Of a stretch of DNA of 64,000 bases, positions 45,170-54,454 are shown piece by piece. Origin of the DNA: Aculops lycopersici (taxonomy: Eukaryota > Arthropoda > Arachnida > Trombidiformes > Eriophyidae); assembly GCA_015350385.1 (NCBI GenBank), contig WNKI01000003.1:1397730-1461729 (forward strand), read 5' to 3'. Each line of letters opens with the position of its first letter. Positions within the stretch are counted from its first letter, which is position 1. Made by a program: the position numbers and the translations under genes. The notes beneath the pieces were generated by a model, which was not told the origin of the DNA, did no database searches, and saw only the letters and a program-made list of their open reading frames with translations.

Positions 45170-47692
45170 ATGCATGACCAGATGCTCGAGTCTAATCGAG
45201 ACGATGTCAAGTTGGAGGCAATGAGATGTGTCACGGTTATGACAGCAAAAGGAAAGCTTTCCGTTCCAAGAACTCTATTCCCTCACATTGTTAAGAATGT
45301 TTCCTCAAAGAATCCCGAGCTCAAGAAGTTGATCTATTTATATTTGACCAACTTTGCTGACCAAGAGCCAGATCTTGCCCTGTTGCCAGTGGCAACCTTG
45401 CAAAAGTCTCTTAAGAGCCCAAATCCACTAGTTAGATCCTCAGCACTTAAAGTATTGACTTCAATGAGACTCAATATACTCTCAGCAATATTAATGGCAA
45501 CACTTAGAAACTCGGTCAATGATCTATCTCCATATGTTAGGAAGACAGTTGCCCATTCTATTATAAAAATCTATCGGCTAGATCCAACACTCAAGCCAGA
45601 TTTAATCGAATACGTCGAAAGGTTATTCAATGATAAGAACAGTATGGTATTGAGCTCGGCCATTGCAACCTTTGAGATAGTTTGTCCGGAAAAATTGGAC
45701 ATGGTTCAGAAGCACTATCGCAGATTTTGCTTTGTTTTAGCCGACTGTAATGAGTGGGGCCAAACAATGATGCTTCAACTTCTAATGCGTTATATTATGA
45801 AAACTCATAACAGGGAATACCGGAAAAGGGACGATTACAATCCAGCCGACCATGATCCAAAGGTTCTATTGAGATCAGCAAAACCTCTTGCCCACTCTAA
45901 TAACTCGGCCGTGGTAATGGCAGTTATCAAGCTTTACATTGCCGTTGCTCATCACAATGAAGTTCGGTCAACCATTACAAAGCCTCTACTTCGACTTATG
46001 TACTCTCATAGGGAGATCCAATTGGTGGTGCTCAAGATGATCGAAGACCTGACTACTTTGAAAGAGATGGATGTAGATAAAAAGACATCTGCTGATATTT
46101 CACAGGAGAGGGCTAGTGACGAGGAATCTGGAGACCAAAATGACAATCAGAGAAAGGTCACAACCGAATCCGTTAGCCCGCCTGCCAGTCAGAATACCCA
46201 CCAACTCAAAGGTTACGAGACACCATCTCCTAAGGAGTCTATTGCTGCAAGTAGCAGTACAAGTAGTAGCGGTGAAGTCACTAGCAATCCAAATCCATCC
46301 GAATACCAGGATCTGAATAATGCCGAGGAGGAGCAGGAGGTAACCAAAGACGGATACATTCCATTGGACTCTGAGGGCGTAACTCGTGTTGTTAGCCCAG
46401 TAGTCCCAATACAGGAAGAGGAAAAAGAAGGAAAGGTGAACAATGTCTCAGTAGTCGAGGAAGACAAAGGGGAAAACGGCAAGGAGGAAACTGAAGAGGA
46501 GGAGGAAGACGATGATGAGACTAACGACGATGAAGAAGAATGTGAAGAAGACGAAGATTCGGATGAAGATGGGGAATCAGAGGACGAGGAGGAGTCTAGT
46601 GAGGACGATGATGAGTCTAGTGGGGACGATGATGAGTCTAGTGGGGAGGAAGTGGTCAGTGGGTTGAGACGCGATATTGCCACCGTGGTCAAGGATGGTG
46701 AAGACTTCGAGCTGTACATGTCTGAGTTAAGTGCAAATAAGGATCCAAATTCATATCGTGAAATGTTCAGGCCATACATAAAGTCGTTCTTTATCAAGAA
46801 CAACGATTGCACTCAAATCAGACTCGCCAAGCTCAGGATTCTAACCAACTTAGCCTCGTCCGTGAATGTGAGTCAAATTCTCAAGGAGTTACAAGCTTAT
46901 ATTGCAAGCTACGTCGACGATAAGGAATTTGTCTCGGCGGCTATTCATGCAATAGGCAGGTGCGCTATCATTGTCAAGGAGGTTGCTCACACCTGTTTGA
47001 ATGGACTCACCTCATTACTATCGAACAATAACGAGCACATTGTATCAGAGGCAATCGTTGTGCTCAGATCTCAGATTATGAACAAGAAGACAAATGGATT
47101 AAGTGGCGGCAAAAACAATGGCACCATCAACAATATTGACGGTGAAAAACAAGAGCTCAAATCGGAGAATGATAATGGCACAAGGAAGCAACACGACCAC
47201 GACGCTGATGATGATGATGACGACGGAAATGCCGATGAAAATGCGTCCAACGACGACTGCGATGACGATGATAAGATTGTCTCGACTGTGATAAAACAAG
47301 TGACAAAATTATTACCCAAAGTCACAGCTCCACAAGCAAGAGCAACAATCCTATGGATCTTGGCGGAGTTTTGTCATAAAAACCTGACGGCAGCTAAGTG
47401 CGCGCCGGAAGTTCTGAGATCCTTAGCGAAATCGTTCTGTCAAGAAGACAATTTTGTCAAGTTACAAACCCTGACTCTTGTCTCGAAGTTTCTCCTATCA
47501 CTGAACAAAGAGGAGAAACTTGAACTTCATCACAAGGTTCAATTATTGGCAGGTTACCTATTTAGCTTGGCAAAGTATGATATCAATCATGACGTCCGGG
47601 ATAGGGGGAGATTCTTGAAGAAACTACTTGAGGATGAGCAATTGTGTAGCAAGGTGTTAACTAGAGGGATCCAACGCGAACAAGTGTGCTAA
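45170..47692 (+). CDS. AP3B1: AP-3 complex subunit beta, trunk only
   Basis: Large subunit of the AP-3 adaptor, which sorts cargo from endosomes/TGN to lysosomes and lysosome-related organelles. The frame encodes 840 residues from ATG 45170. Residues 5-300 match the adaptin trunk (QMLESNRDD, KNVSSKNPELKKLIYLYLTN, LSPYVRKTVAHSI, EWGQTMMLQLLMRY), and the trunk resumes at about 500 (FRPYIKSFFI, LTNLAS, AIGRCA, HTCLNGL, ATILWILAEFC, YDINHDVRDRGRFLKKLL). Acidic low-complexity insertions sit inside the trunk at about 440-500 and 665-703. The chain ends where the vertebrate hinge starts: there is no C-terminal hinge or ear, and AATAAA follows at 47709. An upstream exon is likely: ATG|GTAAGT at 45037-45045 would splice in frame to 45143 (after CCAG), adding MTSQTTFTSC. 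Symbol given for the family; vertebrates have two paralogs. Confidence 0.9.
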   Translation: MHDQMLESNRDDVKLEAMRCVTVMTAKGKLSVPRTLFPHIVKNVSSKNPELKKLIYLYLTNFADQEPDLALLPVATLQKSLKSPNPLVRSSALKVLTSMRLNILSAILMATLRNSVNDLSPYVRKTVAHSIIKIYRLDPTLKPDLIEYVERLFNDKNSMVLSSAIATFEIVCPEKLDMVQKHYRRFCFVLADCNEWGQTMMLQLLMRYIMKTHNREYRKRDDYNPADHDPKVLLRSAKPLAHSNNSAVVMAVIKLYIAVAHHNEVRSTITKPLLRLMYSHREIQLVVLKMIEDLTTLKEMDVDKKTSADISQERASDEESGDQNDNQRKVTTESVSPPASQNTHQLKGYETPSPKESIAASSSTSSSGEVTSNPNPSEYQDLNNAEEEQEVTKDGYIPLDSEGVTRVVSPVVPIQEEEKEGKVNNVSVVEEDKGENGKEETEEEEEDDDETNDDEEECEEDEDSDEDGESEDEEESSEDDDESSGDDDESSGEEVVSGLRRDIATVVKDGEDFELYMSELSANKDPNSYREMFRPYIKSFFIKNNDCTQIRLAKLRILTNLASSVNVSQILKELQAYIASYVDDKEFVSAAIHAIGRCAIIVKEVAHTCLNGLTSLLSNNNEHIVSEAIVVLRSQIMNKKTNGLSGGKNNGTINNIDGEKQELKSENDNGTRKQHDHDADDDDDDGNADENASNDDCDDDDKIVSTVIKQVTKLLPKVTAPQARATILWILAEFCHKNLTAAKCAPEVLRSLAKSFCQEDNFVKLQTLTLVSKFLLSLNKEEKLELHHKVQLLAGYLFSLAKYDINHDVRDRGRFLKKLLEDEQLCSKVLTRGIQREQVC

Positions 47693-47708
47693 ATAACTGA
47701 GCTCCTGC

Positions 47709-47714
47709 AATAAA
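47709..47714 (+). terminator. Poly(A) signal AATAAA of AP-3 beta
   Basis: Canonical AATAAA 17 nt after the AP-3 beta stop codon. It supports the early end of the gene without hinge and ear. Confidence 0.6.
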
Positions 47715-47763
47715 TCAGATGTCTCTCATGGCGTAATCCAAAGTTTTTTTATTCTTTTCGGGG

Positions 47764-47834
47764 CAAGCAATTCTATTGAGAAATTCTTGAAGCTCGTTTG
47801 TTCAAGGTTATATTTCAAAATTAGTACATGGTGT
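47764..47834. repeat. Diverged direct repeat, copy 1
   Basis: About 70 bp (GCAAGCAATTCTATTG to TTTCAAAATTAGTAC) recurs at 48653-48723 in the same orientation with substitutions and small indels. One copy lies after AP-3 beta and the other directly at the 3' end of the 553-residue minus-strand gene. Confidence 0.75.
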
Positions 47835-48112
47835 ATGGTCTATCTGCCAATTTTCTTGTGATTGTTTTTGTTGCTAGTTAACGACTGGCGTCTAGTGCTT
47901 GGATGGCAAAGCTCGCCTTTCTCGCAGAGTTTGGTCTAGATCTTGGATCGCGTTTGTTTTCACTGCAGTCAACAAAATCATCCAAATTTTGCAGACCACC
48001 AGCATCTGACAGTAGGAATTCATTGCAAGCTTATTTCCTCTTTCGTTTCGAATTCTTCCATTTTAGGGATTGATTTTAATAGCTTGGTGAAGAATCGAGG
48101 CCCGACTTCCGC

Positions 48113-48361
48113 TCAAGTAAAGCCAATCAGAATCCACAGAATGGTGCTGCAATAATCAAAAATGTTGTCTTGAACTGGTTTTATTAGATTTTGATCTAGT
48201 ATTTCCGCCTGAAGTTTTCCATTACTCTCTAGCTTTCGTATGGACGATGTAGTTTTGTCGCTCGATGTTGCCACTCGATCTAGATTAATTTTCTCGACTG
48301 ACGTCCCTGGGGTTACATAATCAGCGAACAAGAAATCAGAGCGACGCTCTTTTCGTCTCAT
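48113..48361 (-). CDS. Small possible tail-anchored protein, unrecognised
   Basis: An 82-residue minus-strand frame from ATG 48361 (GTG-opening frame extends two codons further). It starts basic (MRRKERRSDFLF), has a polar, helix-prone centre (ATSSDKTTSSIRKLESNGKL) and ends with a short hydrophobic segment (CSTILWILIGFT), which would suit a tail anchor, loosely like a SNARE. I recognise no family. It lies between the two copies of a direct repeat. The frame is short, so it may be chance. Confidence 0.25.
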   Translation of the reverse strand: MRRKERRSDFLFADYVTPGTSVEKINLDRVATSSDKTTSSIRKLESNGKLQAEILDQNLIKPVQDNIFDYCSTILWILIGFT

Positions 48362-48652
48362 GTCCACAGATTCGGATGAATGAGGAGGAATGCCGAGAGA
48401 TGAGTGGAGGAAAGTTAATCCGGATCATCTACTACACAATCACCTGCCGGCTCCCAAATAACAATCAATAGCTACCAATGACTCCTAGTTGAAAGTTAAC
48501 CAAATTGATCTTTGCCAGAGATCGAAACGAAACAGAAACCGAAGAGTTGAATCAATCAACACACCTGTTGATTGAAAAAAATATTGTAAAAAAATTCGAA
48601 TCCCTTTCGTGTCGTGATCCGAATCAACCAATAGGTGTTCATTATCTTCAGA

Positions 48653-48723
48653 GCATGCAATTTTATTGCGAAATTTCTTGAAGCTCACTTGTTCAAAACT
48701 ATATATTTCAAAATTAGTATGCT
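48653..48723. repeat. Diverged direct repeat, copy 2
   Basis: Partner of 47764-47834; shares TTCTTGAAGCTC, TTGTTCAA and ATTTCAAAATTAGTA blocks. Suggests a local duplication of about 0.9 kb spacing or a short interspersed element. Confidence 0.75.
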
Positions 48724-48729
48724 CTGTAA

Positions 48730-50391
48730 TTAGTCCAAGTACAAGTATCTCGACATGAACTCTCTGTTTTCATCGTCAACTTGCTTGGCTCGAGACATCA
48801 TCTCTTCCTCCCTCTTGATTCGCTCCGTTTCCTCATGGTAAAGCTTATGTAGCATGTCCAAGTAAGATCTTGCCTGAAGGTGGAGTTGAGTTGACACTAT
48901 GCCTGGGGTATTTGGATTGACACTATGACTGTAGACGGTCTGCGTTTCCGCCGGATGTGTCGCTTCGCCCCCAGTTACGCCAGCTACAGAATTAGCATCC
49001 TTTGGTTGTTTGGGAGTTTTACTCGTGTTTCTGGTAATGGTTACATTAGTCTTCTTAGTGTTTGTTAACACTTCCATAATCTCGTAGGCATCATAGCTGG
49101 CGGCCGATGACTTTTTACTCGTTGCTGCTAGAGGCATCAAGTGCGCCTTTCGCTTATACTCGGCCACTTGCTGAGGATTGATCTTGTTTGAATAGAGGAT
49201 AGTATTGCCAGTATCAATGTAAAACAATTGCATTGGTTGTCGCAAAGGCTGTTGTTGTTGCTGGATATTGGTGGAGCCGTTTGTTGTTTGCGCCGCCGTC
49301 TTGGTTGCTGAGGATGAATCACTGGCTTGCAGTGATTGTTGGTGCAGTTGTGGCGAGGCAGTGGTAACATTGTGAGCATACGTCTTGATTGGAATTGATT
49401 TGGCCTTTTGAAGACTCCTCTTGGCCGCCACTATGCTATCATTTTCAAGCTTCTTCCCGTTGACCGTTATAACAGGTGGCACTTGCATTTGGGGCACATT
49501 CAAGTACCCTCTTGGCGTTCCATTGGTTGTAGCTGATAATGAACTGGCAGTTTGGTTGCCATTTGGAACTGATGACATGGTGAGATATGTGCTAGCATGG
49601 GGATTTGTCGTCACGCTCAAGCCGGAGTTTTGGCATTCCCTTGGCAAGCGCAACGCTTGCAACGCCGTGTAGGCCAACCAAGGGTTCAGCTGACATTTGA
49701 CTAATTCCTGCTCTATCCTCTGATCCATTTGCTTTTTCATCACAAAGTTGCGCCTCTCCTGACGGCCGCGGTACTTGTTGTACATCTTGGTCAACTTGTA
49801 CCTGACAATCTGCTGACTCGCCTGCATGGTATTCATATCGCTGGAGTTTATGAGTATGTATCCATTTGGTCGACGTGCTTCAACATTAACCAAATGATTG
49901 TGATGTGCAGTTCGCGAGGTATCACCTGGGATGCGCTTGGTGGGTAGTCGAGAGGCATCCCCACCCGAGGCTAGTGCTGGTCGACTCGATGCTGCTTGCT
50001 GATTGTCGATTGCCAGATGAGATTGTGAGGTCCTTTGCTTCTTGCGAGCTGACGAGGATGTTGAGGAAGATCTTGATTGATTTGATTTCGATGCACGTAA
50101 CACTTCAAATGGAGTTCTAACTGGCTCACTGCTTGTGGTACCATCGTCGCCAACCAATCTAACCAACTGTCTCGTTTTCCTTGCCCTTTCATTCCGTATT
50201 ATTTGCCTGTCCCTTTCACTTTCGGCAGCAATTTCGCGCCTCCTGTCGACCAAAGCCTCGTGCCATAACGAATAATACCCAAGTTCCTCCTCATTTTCAA
50301 ATGCAAGAAACTCCCAATCCTCGATGATGCTCTTGTCAGGTTGGATGACTGAAATTTGCTTGCTACTAGCCTTATTGCCCTTGTACGACAT
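48730..50391 (-). CDS. Unrecognised 553-residue charged protein
   Basis: Single exon from ATG 50391. Residues 20-80 form a conserved-looking block (SIIEDWEFLAFENEEELGYY, then RRREIAAESERDRQIIRNERARK), probably helical. A second block at about residues 195-250 (QIVRYKLTKMYNKYRGRQER then KKQMDQRIEQEL) is also helical and basic. The C-terminus (about 505-553) is a charged helix (LHKLYHEETERIKREEEMMS) ending SRYLYLD. Between them lie Ser/Thr/Gln/Asn-rich linkers. There is no signal peptide or membrane helix; Lys/Arg patches suggest a nuclear protein. I cannot name the family. The start lies 170 bp from the Tc1/mariner insertion, which therefore sits in its upstream region. Confidence 0.65.
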   Translation of the reverse strand: MSYKGNKASSKQISVIQPDKSIIEDWEFLAFENEEELGYYSLWHEALVDRRREIAAESERDRQIIRNERARKTRQLVRLVGDDGTTSSEPVRTPFEVLRASKSNQSRSSSTSSSARKKQRTSQSHLAIDNQQAASSRPALASGGDASRLPTKRIPGDTSRTAHHNHLVNVEARRPNGYILINSSDMNTMQASQQIVRYKLTKMYNKYRGRQERRNFVMKKQMDQRIEQELVKCQLNPWLAYTALQALRLPRECQNSGLSVTTNPHASTYLTMSSVPNGNQTASSLSATTNGTPRGYLNVPQMQVPPVITVNGKKLENDSIVAAKRSLQKAKSIPIKTYAHNVTTASPQLHQQSLQASDSSSATKTAAQTTNGSTNIQQQQQPLRQPMQLFYIDTGNTILYSNKINPQQVAEYKRKAHLMPLAATSKKSSAASYDAYEIMEVLTNTKKTNVTITRNTSKTPKQPKDANSVAGVTGGEATHPAETQTVYSHSVNPNTPGIVSTQLHLQARSYLDMLHKLYHEETERIKREEEMMSRAKQVDDENREFMSRYLYLD

Positions 50392-50560
50392 GACTGCCCA
50401 ATGGCGAGTTGGAATTAATTGTTTGTAATAAAGATCTTTCAGGTTTCTATCTTCTTAAATATAACAGTGCAATAATAACAATATTGGAACATCCATCGTC
50501 GGATTGCCGCTGTTGCCTCTCTGCGCGATGCAAGCGACAACCGCGCGCTAGCCTTCTCTA

Positions 50561-50586
50561 CACTGGCCGTCAGGTTTTTTGCCCCA
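50561..50586 (+). repeat. Left terminal inverted repeat of the Tc1/mariner element
   Basis: 26 bp identical to the reverse complement of 51864-51889, preceded by the TA target duplicate. Confidence 0.93.
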
Positions 50587-50782
50587 TGAGTTTTTCAATT
50601 GTTTTTCTGTGCGCACGTTGGTTTCTATGGGAAATTCGCTTTAATAAACGTAAACACTGCGCCAAATTATTTGCACCACCTCCAATTCTGTTCCATATTT
50701 CACCTGAGAGTTATTTTTTGCACAGTTTTCCACCTATTTATTGTTGATCAGCCTATAGGCCACCACCAAAACCTGCACAGAA

Positions 50783-51779
50783 ATGTATAACGAGCAAGTT
50801 ATTGAAATTATTGAGCAAATGCACAAGGGCGGCAAAAGCAATGGCGAGATAGGAAAAGTGCTCCATATTGACCGATCGACCATCCGCCGAATATTGAACA
50901 GGCCCAAGGACAGGCAGAAAGGTAAGACTGGGCCAAAACCACTGATCGGACCGCGCGAAATCACCAAAATCAAGAGAACTGTGCGAGAAAGGGCAAAGTT
51001 CGAAAGCGCGAACCACCAGCCGAATTGTGCAATCTGAGCTAGGACTTGGCCATGTTTCCATTCGCACAATGCAAAGGGCCCTCAAATTGTGCAGATTCGA
51101 CTATCAGCCGGCCACCAAGTTAATCCAGTTGTCGGCGGCACACAAACGCGCGCGACTTGCAGCAGCCAGGAAGTGGATAGCGGAGAACCACCAGTGGGAC
51201 ATCACTGTGTTCACAGACGAGAAAAGGTTCTCAATGGATGGCCCAGACTCTTGGTCGTCGTATACCGACGAGGGGCGCCCTGTGCAGCTCAACAAGCGGC
51301 AGAACAACGGGGGCGGAATCATGGTCTGGGGGGCGCTACTGCCGCCGAACTTTCTCTACCTGCTGCGCATAGATGGTAAGTTCAATAGTGCTGCTTTCTG
51401 TGCCGAAATCCTCAACCAAGCTGTGCCATTCATAGACGACATGTTTGGAGTTGGCAACTGGATTCTGCAGCAAGACAACTGCTCTATTCACGCTTCAGCC
51501 GAAACTCGCGCTCACCTGAGTCGGCTGCAAGTTCGAACTTTTGAATGGCCAGCGCGCAGCCCAGATCTCAATATTATTGAGAATGTATGGAGCATGATGG
51601 TAGAGATCGTCTACAAGGAAAAAGCTCAATACAAAACAAAAGACGAGCTCTGGCAAGCCATCGAAGAGGCGGTCATCAAGATCAACACCGAGCTCGCTTC
51701 AGACATAAAAAAATTGTACGATTCTGTAAGAAAACGTCACATCGCTGTCATTGAGAAGCGCGGTGACAAAATTGATTGA
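50783..51779 (+). pseudogene. Tc1/mariner transposase, one frameshift
   Basis: Transposase of the DDE superfamily that would bind the terminal repeats and cut and paste the element. The first frame (50783-51037, 84 residues) holds the N-terminal helix-turn-helix (IDRSTIRRILNRPKDRQKGK and the GRPR-like KTGPKPL). The second frame continues from about 51012 in another phase (TSRIVQSELGLGHVSIRTMQ) and ends in TGA at 51779. One extra base in 51011-51017 accounts for the shift. The catalytic triad is present: Asp in FTDEKRF, Asp in LQQDNCSIH, and Glu in SPDLNIIENVW with 34 residues between the last two, so it is DD34E (Tc1-like). The copy as read cannot make full-length enzyme. A base-call error is possible, since everything else is intact. 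Confidence 0.9.
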
Positions 51780-51863
51780 TTTTTTTCATACAAGTGGGGC
51801 ATTAAACTTGGCGCATCTGTGCACAAAACTCTGTGTTGTTTTTATTCTCTCATTGAATCTCCG

Positions 51864-51889
51864 TGGGGCAAAAAACCTGACGGCCAGTG
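51864..51889 (-). repeat. Right terminal inverted repeat of the Tc1/mariner element
   Basis: 26 bp, reverse complement of 50561-50586, followed by TA. Confidence 0.93.
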
Positions 51890-51891
51890 TA

Positions 51892-52156
51892 ACGCACAGG
51901 AGCGAGAGAGAGAGAGAGAGACGAATGTCGTCCTCGCTGTCGACTCCATAGAGTTAGTGTAGCGGCAGCACACACTAGCCAACTAAGAAACGCGCTTTTA
52001 CCATTGGAGTTGCGCGAGCCAACTAGAAGCAACGAAGCCTAACCGAGGACGACGCACAAGAGCACGCACCACGGCGGCCTAACTGGATGGGCGAAGACTC
52101 GCTTTAAATGCTGCAGGTAACGAGCTAACTACAAGCTAAAGCTAGAGATTAATCAA
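51892..52156. other. Short gap between the transposon and PTPN9
   Basis: Contains a GA microsatellite (about 51902-51920) and the 3' flank of PTPN9. No gene is seen. Confidence 0.5.
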
Positions 52157-54454
52157 CTAATTTTGGACCTCGCTAAGATCACTTTGTTCTAATAGGCCGC
52201 AGCTTACCGCATATTCCAACACTGCCCGGTAACAGAATACGTACTGCTCGCCCGTTTGAACGCTTTGGGTGCGTTGGTATCGCAGCTTGTCCACTACACT
52301 GTAAATGTCAACCAATCCTGTTGTCTCAAGCTTCTGGATGCTAATGTCAATGGTTATAAAGGTACCAGTCCGGCCAACACCAGCGCTACAATGCACAACA
52401 AATGGAGGATAATGCTGGGGACCACATTGATCAATGGCGTCGAGTTGTTTCTTGAGGGCAAACTCGCGAAATTTCAATATGGCCGCTGCGCTATTTGGTG
52501 TTCCAAAATCCGGCCAAGAGGTGTACTGTAAATGCCAAATGGTTCGAGCCTCGTCCAATTTAGTATTGACCAATCTCAATTCCGTCACTGTAAAATCTTG
52601 ATACATATCCACAGACTTGAATGCAACATGATACAGTCCCTCAATCACAGGGTAATGTGGCGAGGTGGGCCAATACTGATGACACTTGGGCATGCCGTTT
52701 TCGCGAACCAAAGCAAACATAGCGATCACTCGCGATTGTGTCTGCCAAATCATACGCCAAAAGTCCATACAGGTGGAATCTAGTGGGCCCTGGGTGGATA
52801 TGTAGGCCCTTCGCTGACGGTAGCCGTCAATATAGCAGGCATTGATGTAATCAAATTGAGACTCCATTTCCGGTGTTATAGCCGCAAGCTCGCTCGCTGA
52901 TAGGGGAACGTCGTCCGGTTTAAGAATAACTCTTGTGTGATCATACGGTAGAATGTTTATCCAGCGATTCTTGACACGATTATGATATAGCTCAGCAATT
53001 CGCGTTGATCCAGGCCGAAATTTAGATTTCAGCTCATCATACTCCTGATTTAGACCTGATTTGCCCTTAGTCTTAAATTTCTCGGCCAAGTTCATGAGAC
53101 AAACTCCCGAGTTGTCGTCGTAATCGAATTCCGTTGCCAAGGCCTCGATCGCGCACTCCGTTGGTTGGTATTGGTTTGTGATCGAACCAAAATAATCCGC
53201 TGCTGAGATAGCTTGATGATAGGGAGCAGCAGGATTGAATTGATGATTAGTTATAATGCGCTCAATATGATTGTGATTATTGTCTGGTGGGTTTTGGTGA
53301 TGCGACTGCAAATGATTGGGTGAAGTTGGTATTAAAATTTGATTCTGTTGTAGGATCATTCTATCTTGAGATAACCTTCGCAAGCTAGATGAGTGACTAA
53401 AATTTCCAGCTATATGCTTGGCGACCAAGGGATCGCAGAGATCATTGTGTTTATCATTGTGAGTTTGGCTACATTTGATCAGCCAAGTTTGATGGTTGTG
53501 GTTGTGAGTTCCGCCTAGATCGTATGGCAACACATCCAACGGTATGTGCTCAGGTAATTGGTCTAACTTGATTAGCCAGACTCGCTCGCGTAACTTCTCT
53601 CTAACTATTAAACGTAACAAGTGAAATGGAGCTCTAAACCACAATGGTGGGCTAACAATCAAAACCTTCTTCAATTTTGCCGGATAGGCTCCCTTCAAGA
53701 GGTTGAGAATTTTCTGGCATAACTCATAATCGAATTGTGCGTACTCAGAATCGCTCATATCATAGATAAATATAATCCCGTTCCTTTGGGTCTCAATGTT
53801 TTCCAAGGCAGCGTCCAGTTGGTACACTATACCTTGAAGTGTATATTGATGAATCTTCCTCTTGGTCTCATAATTCTTAATTACCTGCTTATTTGGTGCG
53901 TGTAACTTGGCTGTGAATATTGCTATTGCGGAATTTTCCGGACCTCGCTTGTCCAAGATGGTAAATTTGCCCGATTCTAGCTCAAATTTTAGATTCTCAT
54001 CTTGAGGATCTAGCTCAGTTAAACCCTCGCGATGTCTAGTGACCTCATGCGACCTATACGTTTCTAGGGCTCGATCAACATCGAATTTACTGGACATTAA
54101 GAATTTCAAGGCTGTCTGTTTGGATATTGGTTGCGAGCTGATATTTCCCCTGAGGACATTGTTGACAATGTCGGTGAACGACTCGAGCGCTTTGGCCTCC
54201 TCTTGTGGTAGCAGGCCAATGTCTGGTTGGTTGATACTTTGTTGATAGGCTGTCATCTTGGATTGTAAATCATCAGTCGGTCGAATAGTATGATAGTGAT
54301 AATTATTATGCTTTTGATGATCGTTCTGATTTTCAAAACTCTCAGTCAGGTATCTACGCGCTTTAATATGTGACAAAACTTGTGCTAGTTTGATTCTACT
54401 ATATTGTTGTTGATGGACTAGGTTGAACAGTTTATTTCCTAGATTATTGAGCAT
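52157..54454 (-). CDS. PTPN9: Tyrosine-protein phosphatase non-receptor type 9 (PTPN9/MEG2)
   Basis: Cytosolic phosphatase whose N-terminal Sec14 domain binds phosphoinositides and lipids and targets it to secretory vesicles. One exon; 765 residues from ATG 54454, against about 590 in vertebrates. Family similarity begins near the ATG at 54256 (LLPQEEAKALESFTDIVNNV), so the first 66 residues may be non-coding or lineage-specific. The CRAL-TRIO N and lipid-binding domains span about residues 70-310 (LKFLMSSKFDVDRALETYRS, FIYDMSDSEYAQFDYELCQK, LKGAYPAKLKKVLIV). A Gln/His/Asn-rich linker follows (about 320-400). The PTP domain spans about 450-750: YINACYIDGY, WPDFGTP general-acid loop near 648, and the P-loop HCSAGVGRTG near 688 with the catalytic Cys intact, then Q-loop QTGEQYVF. 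The enzyme should be active. Confidence 0.93.
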   Translation of the reverse strand: MLNNLGNKLFNLVHQQQYSRIKLAQVLSHIKARRYLTESFENQNDHQKHNNYHYHTIRPTDDLQSKMTAYQQSINQPDIGLLPQEEAKALESFTDIVNNVLRGNISSQPISKQTALKFLMSSKFDVDRALETYRSHEVTRHREGLTELDPQDENLKFELESGKFTILDKRGPENSAIAIFTAKLHAPNKQVIKNYETKRKIHQYTLQGIVYQLDAALENIETQRNGIIFIYDMSDSEYAQFDYELCQKILNLLKGAYPAKLKKVLIVSPPLWFRAPFHLLRLIVREKLRERVWLIKLDQLPEHIPLDVLPYDLGGTHNHNHQTWLIKCSQTHNDKHNDLCDPLVAKHIAGNFSHSSSLRRLSQDRMILQQNQILIPTSPNHLQSHHQNPPDNNHNHIERIITNHQFNPAAPYHQAISAADYFGSITNQYQPTECAIEALATEFDYDDNSGVCLMNLAEKFKTKGKSGLNQEYDELKSKFRPGSTRIAELYHNRVKNRWINILPYDHTRVILKPDDVPLSASELAAITPEMESQFDYINACYIDGYRQRRAYISTQGPLDSTCMDFWRMIWQTQSRVIAMFALVRENGMPKCHQYWPTSPHYPVIEGLYHVAFKSVDMYQDFTVTELRLVNTKLDEARTIWHLQYTSWPDFGTPNSAAAILKFREFALKKQLDAIDQCGPQHYPPFVVHCSAGVGRTGTFITIDISIQKLETTGLVDIYSVVDKLRYQRTQSVQTGEQYVFCYRAVLEYAVSCGLLEQSDLSEVQN

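Larger units (their letters stand above)
50561..51889 (+). mobile_element. Tc1/mariner element with intact terminal inverted repeats
   Basis: A 1329-bp element is flanked by TA on both sides (50559-50560 and 51890-51891), the expected target-site duplication. Its ends are perfect inverted repeats of 26 bp (left begins CACTGGCCGTCAGGTTTTTT at 50561; right is the reverse complement, ending at 51889). Inside is one plus-strand transposase gene interrupted by a single frameshift. It inserted between the 5' end of the 553-residue gene and the 3' end of PTPN9. Intact ends mean it could still be mobilised in trans. Perfect repeat identity suggests a recent insertion. Confidence 0.95.

Noticed and set aside
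46213..46812. Minus-strand 199-residue Ser-rich frame
   Set aside because: Shadow of the acidic Glu/Asp codons of AP-3 beta.
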